From: Effrenium voratum | Taxonomy: Eukaryota > Sar > Dinophyceae > Suessiales > Symbiodiniaceae | Assembly: GCA_963377175.1 (NCBI GenBank) | Contig: CAUJNA010002890.1 | Location: forward strand, 1,062,010 to 1,126,009 | Length of the DNA: 64,000 nucleotides | Direction: 5' to 3' | In this document: piece by piece, positions 27,604 through 36,746 of the stretch | Layout of the letters: every line of letters begins with the position of its first letter | Numbering within the stretch: the stretch's first letter is position 1 | Notes under the pieces: model-generated | What the model was told of the DNA's origin: nothing | The model's input: the letters and a program-made list of their open reading frames with translations, nothing else | Databases searched by the model: none | Program-made: the position numbers and the translations under genes

Positions 27604-28987
27604 ATGGAAACTTTTAGTGCTGAAGATATTCTAATTGACAACCTCTCATTTAAATTAAATAAAGGTGCAAGTTATATCAACGACCGTCGTTCTGTCTCGT
27701 TTTTTCCTTCTGGAAGTAATATCTACACCCCTTCATCTGGTCAACGTGTGTTGAAAATAGCTTTAAATGCTGAAGATAATACTTGGCTTGACCCGCAGAG
27801 TGTAATGGTTTATTTCACTGTTGAAAACACTGACCCGTCAGACAATAAACGCTTACGTCCTCTGTCTCCTGCTTATTCCTTTTTTAGAAGAGCAAGACTA
27901 ATTGCTGGTAATCAACTTGTTGAAGACATTGATTATTACAACCGAAATCATCACATGATGAGTTGCTTGATGTCAAAAGGAGCAAGAGACAATGAAGACG
28001 CCCAGAGTTTTGGTTATAGATATGATGATGATTTAAACACACGTCGTGCAGTTCCTGCATCGGGTCATATTGGTCCTGCATATGACGCTTACACAATTCC
28101 AGGCTTTAGAAGAAAAATGGTTGTCGGATTTAAACCGATGCTTGGTTTATTCAATCAATTTAAGTATATTCCGTTAAAAGCGTGTCCTCTTGTTTTAGAA
28201 CTTGAACTGGTTTCAAATTTTAGTGATTGTGTTGTTACAGTTGGTGGTACGAGGTTTCCACCGAGTGGCAACACAGACACAAGCCTTCATACAAATGAGC
28301 AGTTCTCAATTAGTAACGCATTCCTTCAAACTGATTTGGTAAGCTTGGACAACGACCTTCATAATAAATATGTTGCACACCTACTTGATGGGAAAGAATT
28401 ACCTATTACTTATAATACTTATATTTGTCAATCTAATCAAGTTCCTGATGGTTCGTCGTCAATTAACACTACTGTTGTTCGTTCAGTGTCTAAACTCGTT
28501 GCCGCGTTCATCAGTTTCAACAAAAGCGGAGTAGGCGATACTCACGTTATGAAAGAATACAACAATTTCTATCATCCTATGTATAACTTGAATTATCAAG
28601 ACAGTGGATACTACAATTCCGACCTTGATTTAGAATTTCAACTTCAATTAGGGTCAAAACTATATCCTGAGTATCCTTGCCGTTCATTAACACAAGCATT
28701 CTATTATTTACGAAAAGCATTAAATTTACCATTGTTCCATCAACACCATTTATCAATTGAATATTCGGCTTATCGTGTTGATAAGTTTATCTTTGCTATG
28801 GATTTCGAAAAGGTTCCCGATTAGTTCATATACTGGAATTAACACAAAAGCAGGGCAACAACTTTTAATTCGTGTGAAACCTATTGGAAGTATGGTAACA
28901 GCAAATATGCCAGATACAATATATATAACATTAGTATCAGAACAAATATTATCCATTAGAGACGCCGGAGTGCAGATTTTAGATTAA
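27604..28987 (+). pseudogene. Major capsid protein gene, frameshifted near the 3' end
   Basis: The 406-residue open part contains SVSFFPSGSNIYTPSSGQRV, then WLDPQSVMVYFTVEN, and YSFFRRARLIAGNQLVEDID then YYNR. These blocks fit the double-jelly-roll major capsid proteins of Polinton-like viruses. TAG at 28822 ends it after FAMDFEKVP. The other frame continues at once with SSYTGINTKAGQQLLIRVKP and ends IRDAGVQILD before TAA (28987), the usual C-terminal strands of such proteins. One extra C in the CCC at 28816-28818 explains the break. Full length would be about 460 residues. It follows a TATATAG late-type box. Confidence 0.85.
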
Positions 28988-29051
28988 AAATAAGTAAAAA
29001 TGATAATATTAAAAATAAATAAATATTATCATTTTCTACTATTAATATATA

Positions 29052-31868
29052 ATGCCTTCAATAAATTTAACAAACTTTGAAAATGTTGTAGCGCACACAA
29101 TTAGCGAAATCAATTCTACAAGCGGGGTAACAAACATTAGAAACATATACGCTAATCAATCAGATATAATTGATTTACTCAACAATAAAGCAGACCAAGT
29201 AGATACTTACACAAAAGCACAGATTGACGCTAATTTTTATGATATAACTCAATCATACAATAAGACGGAAGTTAATGTATTATCAAATAATATTAGTTCA
29301 AATACATTTTTAATAGGTAATCTGACAATAACTTCAAATACAAATTTTAATAGCATCAGTTCCAATACACATTTAATAAGCAATGTAAATTCTACTACGA
29401 CAAGTAATTTTAATGATATTAGTTCCAATACACATTTAATAAATAATTTAAATTCTACTGTATCAACTAATTTTAATAATATTTCATCTAATACTAATTT
29501 AATTAATACAAATTTTAATAATATTTCATCTAATACTCATTTAATAGATAATTTGAATTCTACTATAACATCTAATTTTAATAATATTTCTTCTAATACA
29601 AATTTAATAAATAATTTAAATTCTACGGTATCAACTAATTTTAATAATATTTCATCAAATTCTCATTTAATATCTCAATTACAATCAGGTTCATTTGATA
29701 GTAATTTATATTACAATAAAATAACAACTAATAATTTATTATCAGATAAATTAAATACATCAATATTAAATAATACATTAATACATAATATAACAACAAC
29801 ATCGACTTTTAAAATAGCAAATTTTGGAAATTATAATAATTTTTATGAAATGTATAATAATTATTTTGATAGTTATATTTATGGAAATTTAAGTGGAGCA
29901 ACTATGTTTTTAAATCAAAGAGGTTTTGGAGATGTAGAAATTAATAATTCTTCAACTTTTCAAAATGATAAAATAATATTAAATCATAATACAACAATAT
30001 TATCTAATTTACAAGTATCTGGTTTATTTTCTTGTTCGTCTATTTTAGATATAGCAGGTTCTGATGCTAGATATGTTTTACAATCAGATGGATTAAGTGG
30101 ATTAATAACAGGAAATACAAATACAATTAATTCAATAATTACTACTAATAATTCACAGGATACATCATTAGGTCAAAAGTTAGATAAAATAGATACTAAC
30201 GCTCAATCAGTAGCAGGTGCTATTAATTTTAGTGATAATACAACTTTACACAGTAATTTAAATATGTTGACTACGGGAAGTATAATATGTAATAAGTTTA
30301 GTACTACACCTTCGCCTAATTTAGGTTTGCAAATGACTTTTCAAATGTTTAATAGAGAGTTCAATATTAATAGAGATGGCAGAATGTGGATGAGTAGCGC
30401 AGGTGGTCAATGGGAAACGCAAATAGGAGATGCTAATGTTGGACGTGTGTGGGTTAAGGATAGATTCGGTTTAGGTGCTGTTGGTGTTAATGGCTATGTT
30501 TTAAACTGTGCCGGAAAATCGAGATTTACTGATGCAGTTGATTTTATAGGAACTGACAAGGCAGTAAATCTTAACAATGGTTCATATTTGAATTTTAATA
30601 ATAATGGTTCAATACGAAGATATATGCCCAATACAATAGAAGGTTTATATATGTCTCATGATGATTTTGTAGCCATTAGTGTTGGTGATGTTACAAATGC
30701 TTCTAATCAATATATGATGTGTGATGGATTAGTGAATAAAACAATTTTTAGTAAACCTATTGATGTTTTAGGAAACATTTATACGAATGCTGATGTTAAT
30801 TGTGATAATATTAATATTGATACTGGTGGTAAATTAACAATTGATACAACTTGCGAATTATATAAATTCGTTAGCTCTTTTTCATCTTTTGATATGAGAA
30901 ATACTGATGCCAATTCTTCAATTAGGTTTGTCGTTGGAGACAGTTCCGTTCAGTCTAACATAGTCGGGGCAGTTAATATTACTAACGGATGGACTTTTAA
31001 CACAAGCACTGTTGATGTTATGGGCAATTTATTTGCTGACGATGTTTATATTAAAACCAATGGAGCATAAAGGAGTAATCATTTAGCACCTAATGGTGGT
31101 ACATTGGTAACTGTTGATACTAACTTGGCCATTCAAAATGCTTATCTAGCAACTAATACCATACAATCTTTTGATTTAACAACGGTTTCATTTTTGAATA
31201 ATATTTCAATGACAACAGGAACAGATATATTAATGGGAACAAGTGAAATATCAACTTACTATGATGGAACTAATTTATCCACAATTGATGTAATATTCAG
31301 AACGTCAAACACGGCGTTCAGAGTTTCAGATAGTTCAACTACACCTTCAGTTTTATTATCTATTGATAAGACATTTGGAACAACAGTAAATACTGGAAGT
31401 TTTACAAATAATGCCTCATCAACATTCAATGAAAATGTAACAGTTGCAGGAACGAAGAAATTGTTATGTAATACACTTGAACCATCAACAGGAACTAATA
31501 TAGACTTAACAGCAACGACAGTAACCATTAACGGAACGTTTGTTGATTCATCTGATTCGCGGTTGAAATATGACATAGACAATGTCAAATCTAACTGTAT
31601 GAATATTATTAAGAAATTTAAGCCAAAGAAGTTTAAGAGACACGATAGAAATGACGGGGGTAAAACTCATATAGGATATATCGCAGATGAAGTATTAAAA
31701 GCAATTCCTAAAGAGTTTGAAAATATTGTATGTAAAGATAAAGAGTATTTAGGATTGAATTATTTAGTTTTACCCGTGTTGGTTCATAAAGCAGTATTAG
31801 AATTAAATGATAAAATAGATAAACTTGAAAAAGAAGTTAAGGAATTGAAAAAAGAAAAATCTAAATAA
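29052..31868 (+). pseudogene. Fibre/tailspike-like protein with S74 chaperone, in-frame stop
   Basis: A 672-residue open part is followed in the same frame by 266 more residues; only TAA at 31068-31070 separates them. The N-terminal part is built of repeats of the type NFNNISSNTHLINNLNSTV (about residues 75-215), suited to a trimeric coiled or beta-helical shaft. The C-terminal part has SSDSRLKYDIDNVK, then THIGYIADEVLKAIP, and ends in a heptad-like lysine/glutamate coil. This is the S74 intramolecular chaperone (auto-cleaving) domain of phage endosialidases and related fibres. It would bind host cells; the stop may be a mutation, or read through. A TATATA box stands just before the ATG. Confidence 0.8.
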
Positions 31869-31877
31869 TAATATATA

Positions 31878-32087
31878 ATGGGTATTGGTCAAAGCAAAAA
31901 CGAAGAAAATAACAGTATGGAAGACATTAAGAATTTAAGAGTAGATGAAAAAACGAGAGCGGATACTTTAATAATAAAATCTATTCAAGAATGTGTAACG
32001 AGAATAGAAAAGTTAGAAAATCAAAAATCGGACAAACTATTATATAAATTACCTGCGTTGAATTTATGCAACGCTTCATTGATTTAA
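31878..32087 (+). CDS. Small, probably N-myristoylated protein
   Basis: A 69-aa protein starting MGIGQSK, which fits the MGxxxS myristoylation signal, followed by an acidic linker and a helix (RADTLIIKSIQECVTRIEKL). It begins 9 bp after the fibre stop and just after ATATATA. Myristoylated small proteins attach virion parts to membranes in several large DNA viruses; that role here is inference. Confidence 0.65.
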   Translation: MGIGQSKNEENNSMEDIKNLRVDEKTRADTLIIKSIQECVTRIEKLENQKSDKLLYKLPALNLCNASLI

Positions 32088-32166
32088 ATTAATAATATTA
32101 ATATGATTCATTAACATTATTAATTAAAAAATATGAATAACATTTACTAATAAAACTTTGTCTTTC

Positions 32167-32646
32167 TTAATTGATGACTTTAATAGTTATTTTTTTCACT
32201 TGTAATGAAATAAAATTAACCACATTGTCCCTATACACTAAATTAGTTTTATAAAGGTCTTTATTAAGAAAATAATAAATATCAAATAAATTATTTGATG
32301 TTAAAGTACGATTACGAAGATGATTAAAAAAAGTAAATGAGGTAGATGTAACAAATATATCATATTCAATTAATAATTTTAATGGTTTATGTTTTTGATG
32401 TAATTTATCTAACTCACTTAAGTTAAAAATATATGATATGCCGTTTTTGATAATATTTTTCATAATGATATTATCAATTTCAAAATACTGTGAATTCTTT
32501 AATTTGTAAGACTTATACACTGGTTTAAATTTACTAATATAATTTTTAATAATATTATTATTTTTTATTTTTAATAATCTAACATCACCTAAATTATAAG
32601 ATAATACAAGGTTTTTAATGTCTAATGGTAAATCATAAAATATCAT
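32167..32646 (-). CDS. F-box-like small viral protein
   Basis: A 159-aa protein starting MIFYDLPLDIKNLVLSYNLG then LLKIKNNNIIKNYI, clearly related to the start of the left terminal gene product at 16163. The rest is hydrophobic-aromatic and asparagine-rich. Unlike its relatives it has no AAACTACTTAAAGA motif; its ATG follows AAATATATT. Function unknown; the F-box resemblance is weak without a profile search. Confidence 0.65.
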   Translation of the reverse strand: MIFYDLPLDIKNLVLSYNLGDVRLLKIKNNNIIKNYISKFKPVYKSYKLKNSQYFEIDNIIMKNIIKNGISYIFNLSELDKLHQKHKPLKLLIEYDIFVTSTSFTFFNHLRNRTLTSNNLFDIYYFLNKDLYKTNLVYRDNVVNFISLQVKKITIKVIN

Positions 32647-32661
32647 AATATATTTAAATCT

Positions 32662-33416
32662 TTATTTTATTTTAAATGCTTTTTCAAATCTAACATAAAA
32701 CATATTATTAACATCTTTGGAATTCATATTAACATAAAAGAAGGAGTAGGGCTTATCATCTACCGCTTTATGATACATATTTAACAGTTGCTCTTTATCA
32801 ACGATGGCGGAGTTTTCCTCAATGAATGACATTAACTCTGATACATTCTTTAACTTGAAGATATACAACGAACTAGAATTCAACCTAATGATTGGAGCAA
32901 GGACACGATATTTTTGAACACTTAAGCAAAAACTAATGGCGTCGTGTCTGCCTCTCGTTGCCAGTCCATGAATAACTTACTATATCTAACAAATTTAGGG
33001 TCGTCTGCAAAATCATCAACAATGATTAAAATTGAATGTAGTTTCTTCATCTTCTGTTCTTTCATATAATGAATTATCTTTCTTTGTGTGTTAATTATTT
33101 CTTCTAGTTCTTCAGGTTGGTAGGTGTCATAATATAACTTTTCTTTTTCATCATCAACCTTCATATTATCTTTTTGATATTTCTTGACTTCAACGAAGGT
33201 AGGGTCATTATGAACCGACGGGCTAAAAATGAATATACGGGCGAAGCAGTCCCTATAAACATTTAGGATAAGGTTTTGAATTAAAACTGTTTTGCCACCC
33301 GTTGATGAAGCAACAACAATTGAGCGAAAAGGTAGTTTTGGTACATGTTCATATTTAGATTGTTTGAAATCGTAATCAGTTATATTTATTGGTTTTATTA
33401 TTGGAACATCAGACAT
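32662..33416 (-). pseudogene. A32/FtsK-HerA-type packaging ATPase, frameshifted
   Basis: The first frame (33416 to 32922) has VVASSTGGKT, a Walker A motif (about 35-44), and ILIIVDDFADD, a Walker B (about 128-138). It ends at TAA shortly after MDWQ. Another frame carries on at once with RGRHDAISF, then SVQKYRVLAPIIRLN and the C-terminal frame that ends at 32662. The R-G-R-H and S-x-Q-K-Y words are the sensor region of these genome-packaging motors. A duplicated GA near 32940-32945 would explain the shift. The motor would pump viral DNA into capsids. A separate short frame (32883-32662) is the C-terminal part of this gene, not a gene of its own. Confidence 0.88.
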
Positions 33417-33468
33417 AATAAAATAATATTAAAGTTATTTAGAAAATATTTTATATTTATTATTTTAT

Positions 33469-33651
33469 ATGAATAGAAGTTATTCAGATTATATTGATAT
33501 AATAGATAAAGTAGAAAATATAGAACAAGTAATACTAACTGATAATAGATTTAAAAAAGTATGCTATTTTGTTTTAGAATTAATTAAGTTTGTGATACAA
33601 TATATTAAAAATATAAATATTAATATAGATGGGGAGAAAGAAAAAGAATAA
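33469..33651 (+). CDS. Short hydrophobic/helical protein, uncertain
   Basis: A 60-aa frame with IDKVENIEQVILTDNRFKKV then a helix (YFVLELIKFVIQYIKNI), which could be a membrane or amphipathic segment. It follows TTTTATATG and overlaps the start of the next gene by 23 bp. It may be real or chance in AT-rich DNA. Confidence 0.45.
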   Translation: MNRSYSDYIDIIDKVENIEQVILTDNRFKKVCYFVLELIKFVIQYIKNININIDGEKEKE

Positions 33652-33988
33652 GACTGAACCAGTTGTTTCTTCAACTGATGAAGAAAAAGAAGAAATTGTT
33701 AAAGAAACATCAGTTATTGAGTTTGCTTGTCCAATGTGTAAAAAAATCTTAGAAATGAAAAATGAATTAGAAATACAAAAGAAAGGACACTGTAAATGTT
33801 CGTGTATTCCGACAAGTTTCAAAATAAGTAGAAATGATAAGAAAATGAATATTGATAAAACTAAAGACAGTATCAACTTAGAAACAGATGTTCATAATAT
33901 TGCTATTCGCTTTGGGAGGGGAGTTACTCCATCAGATAATGGTAATAAGGAAACTCAGGAAACTGTTAAACAAATAATGAAAAATTAG
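33629..33988 (+). CDS. Small zinc-ribbon-like protein
   Basis: A 119-aa protein starting MGRKKKNK, a basic tail. ACPMCKKI then HCKCSC (about residues 34-58) give two CxxC-type pairs, a possible zinc ribbon. The C-terminal half is polar. The start follows AATATTAATATAG, a late-type box. Function unknown. Confidence 0.65.
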   Translation: MGRKKKNKTEPVVSSTDEEKEEIVKETSVIEFACPMCKKILEMKNELEIQKKGHCKCSCIPTSFKISRNDKKMNIDKTKDSINLETDVHNIAIRFGRGVTPSDNGNKETQETVKQIMKN

Positions 33989-34058
33989 TATTTAAAGAGT
34001 AGATTTAACATAATTGCAACATTTAGTTTTAAAAGTTTAGTTTTATAATTTAGTATAT

Positions 34059-34358
34059 ATGGAGGAACATTTAGCGAACATTGACAGTAGTTTAGAGTTG
34101 TTGTTTCCAAGATTAGAAAAAGTGTTGGAGCAAAATGAAAACATACTGAAAATCTTAAAGAGCTTGAATATTAAACCTACATATAATAACAATAACAGTT
34201 ACCAAGCAAAAGAAGTAGATAGAGACAGTAGCGAATACAAAAATAAACGAACCATTTATGTTAAAAAACTGAATGAAAAAGTCATAAAAGAACCTAAACA
34301 ATCAAGTCTGGATTACTATCAAGTCAAGTATAAAGAAGACACCAATAAATACGTTTAA
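34059..34358 (+). CDS. Small coiled-coil protein, unknown
   Basis: A 99-aa protein with an N-terminal leucine-rich helix (LELLFPRLEKVLEQNENI then LKILKSL) likely to oligomerise. The C-terminal half is basic and tyrosine-rich. The ATG follows TAGTATAT. The gene ends tail-to-tail with the integrase gene, overlapping it by 4 bp. Confidence 0.65.
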   Translation: MEEHLANIDSSLELLFPRLEKVLEQNENILKILKSLNIKPTYNNNNSYQAKEVDRDSSEYKNKRTIYVKKLNEKVIKEPKQSSLDYYQVKYKEDTNKYV

Positions 34359-35281
34359 TCATTAACTAACAAAATTTCGTGTCTCAAAAGCGGTTTGTTT
34401 ATTCCTGCTACTTTGTAAGTTTTATTACCCATAATATCATATTCAATTTTATCGATATTGAATATTTTATTAGACCATTTAGAGTTATACTCCTTTCTGT
34501 CGGTGTAATTACCCCTTTTCTTTTGGAACACTTTTACCTTGTCGTTCTCCTCTATTTTGGGATACTTTCTTTTGTTTTTTTCTCGTAGTTTAAGATTGAC
34601 CTTTACATTTATTTCATTGTCGTCCTTGTGTGCATCGGTCGGTGTCATCCTTGTTGATGAGTGTGATGTGCTGTTATACTGTTTCAATGCCGGCGTTAGG
34701 GCATCGGTCCATTTCATGTTGTTAAACCTAACTCTATCGTGAATTTTGTTTTTCATCGTTCTAATAAAACGCTCGGCCACATTTGCGTGGGTCTTCGTGA
34801 CGATGTGGTTTATTCCTTCACTGTTGAAGAAATCCTGAACTTGATTTTTAGTTGCAAACGCTCCGTCGTCATCAGAATACACGGACATCGGATAACCCAT
34901 CTTTTTAAAGCTTGTTCTCAACGCCTTCAAAACGTGCTCTCCGTCTCTTTCCTCCATCGGTATTACATCTGCTAATTTACTGAAGATGTCAATCACGACT
35001 AAAGCATACTGTGGAACGTTCTTGTCTTTTGCTAAAGGTGACATATGCATTATGTCTATTTGATATTCATATCGTGCGAATGGAGCGGTATAGGAATTAG
35101 TACCTCTATAATTTTTGATTTGTTTATTTGGTTGTTTCTTTAAGAAAGACTTTACATCGTCTAATGTTATTGTTGGGTCTTCTTCCTTTGCCTTCTTGTG
35201 TGTCGCTTGTGTGCTTCCGAAACCCTCGTCTAAGTCGTAATAGATGTTGCTGATTATTTGGTCTTTTGTTAATCTCGCCAT
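34355..35281 (-). CDS. Retroviral-type (rve) integrase
   Basis: A 308-aa integrase that would join the viral ends to host DNA. The catalytic core shows YEYQIDIMHM (D76), VYSDDDGAF (D138 likely) and HANVAERFIR (E170), the D,D,E triad with FSKLADVIPM between, as in Polinton and retrotransposon integrases. The N-terminal 60 residues hold no clear HHCC zinc site; they have a DDVKSFLKKQP helix typical of Polinton integrases. The C-terminus has an SH3-like DKVKVFQKKR...YNSKWSNKIFNI region. The frame is intact. It agrees with the inverted repeats and the target duplication. Confidence 0.95.
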   Translation of the reverse strand: MARLTKDQIISNIYYDLDEGFGSTQATHKKAKEEDPTITLDDVKSFLKKQPNKQIKNYRGTNSYTAPFARYEYQIDIMHMSPLAKDKNVPQYALVVIDIFSKLADVIPMEERDGEHVLKALRTSFKKMGYPMSVYSDDDGAFATKNQVQDFFNSEGINHIVTKTHANVAERFIRTMKNKIHDRVRFNNMKWTDALTPALKQYNSTSHSSTRMTPTDAHKDDNEINVKVNLKLREKNKRKYPKIEENDKVKVFQKKRGNYTDRKEYNSKWSNKIFNIDKIEYDIMGNKTYKVAGINKPLLRHEILLVND

Positions 35282-35342
35282 TATATTAAATTGTTAGAAA
35301 ATATTTTTTCAATATAAAGCCCCACCCCTTAACATAAAATAC

Positions 35343-35384
35343 AAACTACTTAAAGAAAAATGGATATAATATAGTAAGAAAAAA
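35343..35384 (+). promoter_or_regulatory. Early-type promoter of the gene at 35385
   Basis: AAACTACTTAAAGAAAAATG then GATATAATATAGTAAG precede the ATG. An upstream C-rich block (GCCCCACCCC, near 35318) echoes the other early-type promoters. Confidence 0.7.
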
Positions 35385-36041
35385 ATGACACTGTTTAATT
35401 ATGATAAATGTCCTTGTAAAAATAAAAAATGTAAGTCTGTCGTGGCACTAGCTAATATTTTACCTGTTAATGTTTGTAATCTTATAGGTGGTTATATTAA
35501 ACCAAGATGTTTTGATTGTTGGTATTTGAGAGATGAAGAAGAGCATTTTATGAGTGATAAACACATTCCTGAAGAAGGTCTGGAAAAAGCAGAGCTTCAG
35601 TTAAAGATTATTGAACAAATGCTAAATAACGATATGACTTGTCTAACAGTAATCCCTTTTGTTAACAAACAATACAGAAAAAGAATTGACAGAATATTTA
35701 ATAAACAAGAGGTTAAAGAAAGATTTAAAACAAGAAAAATGTATTATCAAGGATTAAAATCATATTGTAAGAATAATCAAGAAGAAGTTACTGTACTTTT
35801 AAAAAATTGTCTTAAAATTGAAGAATTAAAGTTTATCAAAAATAGTGATTTGTTCTTTCCTAACCTAAACAATTGGTGGTCATATAGAAATAACAATTAT
35901 TATATGAGAAACATATTAAGCGACTTAATTGAAATTTACACAGACCAATTAATAAAAGGATACGAGCATTATTGTTGTGAGTATAGTATGAGTTGTTATA
36001 GTGGTTGTATCGCTGGTGAGATTGAATACGGGTCAAATTAA
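35385..36041 (+). CDS. Cysteine-rich F-box-like protein
   Basis: A 218-aa protein. Residues about 9-16 (CPCKNKKC) and 46-50 (CFDCW) give cysteine pairs, with ILPVNVCNLIGGYIK between them. This LPxxVxxLIxxY pattern recurs in the genes at 16163, 32167 and 36206. The CFDCWYLRDEEEH part resembles CYDCCHFKKEN in the neighbouring gene at 36206. The rest is helical and basic. An early-type promoter suggests a host-interaction or regulatory role; F-box activity is inference. Confidence 0.7.
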   Translation: MTLFNYDKCPCKNKKCKSVVALANILPVNVCNLIGGYIKPRCFDCWYLRDEEEHFMSDKHIPEEGLEKAELQLKIIEQMLNNDMTCLTVIPFVNKQYRKRIDRIFNKQEVKERFKTRKMYYQGLKSYCKNNQEEVTVLLKNCLKIEELKFIKNSDLFFPNLNNWWSYRNNNYYMRNILSDLIEIYTDQLIKGYEHYCCEYSMSCYSGCIAGEIEYGSN

Positions 36042-36065
36042 CTTTTGTTTATTAATATTGTTATC

Positions 36066-36208
36066 TTATAATATGATTAAACATTGATTTATAATCTAAA
36101 AAGAAGGTTAAGACATTTAAATTAAACCTGAAACCCAGACCACCGACCAGCAACCCCCTAGCCAAAACTACTTAAAGAAATATTACCTTATATATTAAGA
36201 GAAAAATG
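36066..36208 (+). promoter_or_regulatory. Right copy of the subterminal inverted promoter module, early-type motif
   Basis: AAACTACTTAAAGAAA (36165-36180) then CCTTATATATTAAGAG and ATG. The stretch from TTATAATATGATTAAACATT to the ATG mirrors 16784-16927, showing only a few substitutions and single-base gaps. Confidence 0.75.
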
Positions 36209-36733
36209 AACGGTGATGGAATCAATAATTATATCGATAAAAAATGCTATGATTGTTGTCACTTCAAAAAAGAAAATATGGAATTGTATAAATTGAGTTT
36301 ACCTAATGAAATAGTGAATAATATTATTAATTATTCAATGGATGGTGAAGAAGACATATGTAAAAATTGTAAAACTTGGAGAGATAATCAATTTTTAATC
36401 AAATGTCTGTTGGGAATAAAAAGAATACATAATAGAAATGTAGAAGATGATATTTTAATATTTCTAACTGTAAATAAAATACCACCTTACGATTATGTTA
36501 AACAGTTTCTTAAAATCAGTAAGAAAAAATATGACATGATTTATGATATATTATGGATGTTGGGTTATAGTCAAGAGAAAGGAGAAGATGTTAAAGAAAA
36601 TATCAAATTATTTATTGAAAGTAAAAAGTTTAATGTTCAGAATACAGTGAGAGATGTTAATATTATTTTTAAAATGATGTATGAAAGAAGTAAGACAAAC
36701 CAATTAGATTATTATCCTGAACTGAAATTATAA
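36206..36733 (+). CDS. Cysteine-rich F-box-like protein, right terminal gene
   Basis: A 175-aa protein. CYDCCHFKKENMELYKLSLP is followed by NEIVNNIINYSMDGEEDICK then NCKTW, combining cysteine pairs with the LPxxIxxII motif of its relatives. It points outwards to the right terminus and stops 13 bp from the terminal repeat, the mirror image of the gene at 16163. Promoters of the two are almost the same while the proteins differ strongly in length and sequence. Function unknown; a role in modifying the host is inference. Confidence 0.72.
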   Translation: MNGDGINNYIDKKCYDCCHFKKENMELYKLSLPNEIVNNIINYSMDGEEDICKNCKTWRDNQFLIKCLLGIKRIHNRNVEDDILIFLTVNKIPPYDYVKQFLKISKKKYDMIYDILWMLGYSQEKGEDVKENIKLFIESKKFNVQNTVRDVNIIFKMMYERSKTNQLDYYPELKL

Positions 36734-36746
36734 TCATAATATAATA

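Noticed and set aside
28757..28987. Independent 76-aa viral gene
   Set aside because: From TGINTKAG on it reads as the C-terminal end of the major capsid protein after a one-base shift.
32662..32883. Independent 73-aa viral gene
   Set aside because: It is the C-terminal part of the frameshifted packaging ATPase (IIRLNSSSLYIF continues from the ATPase sensor region).
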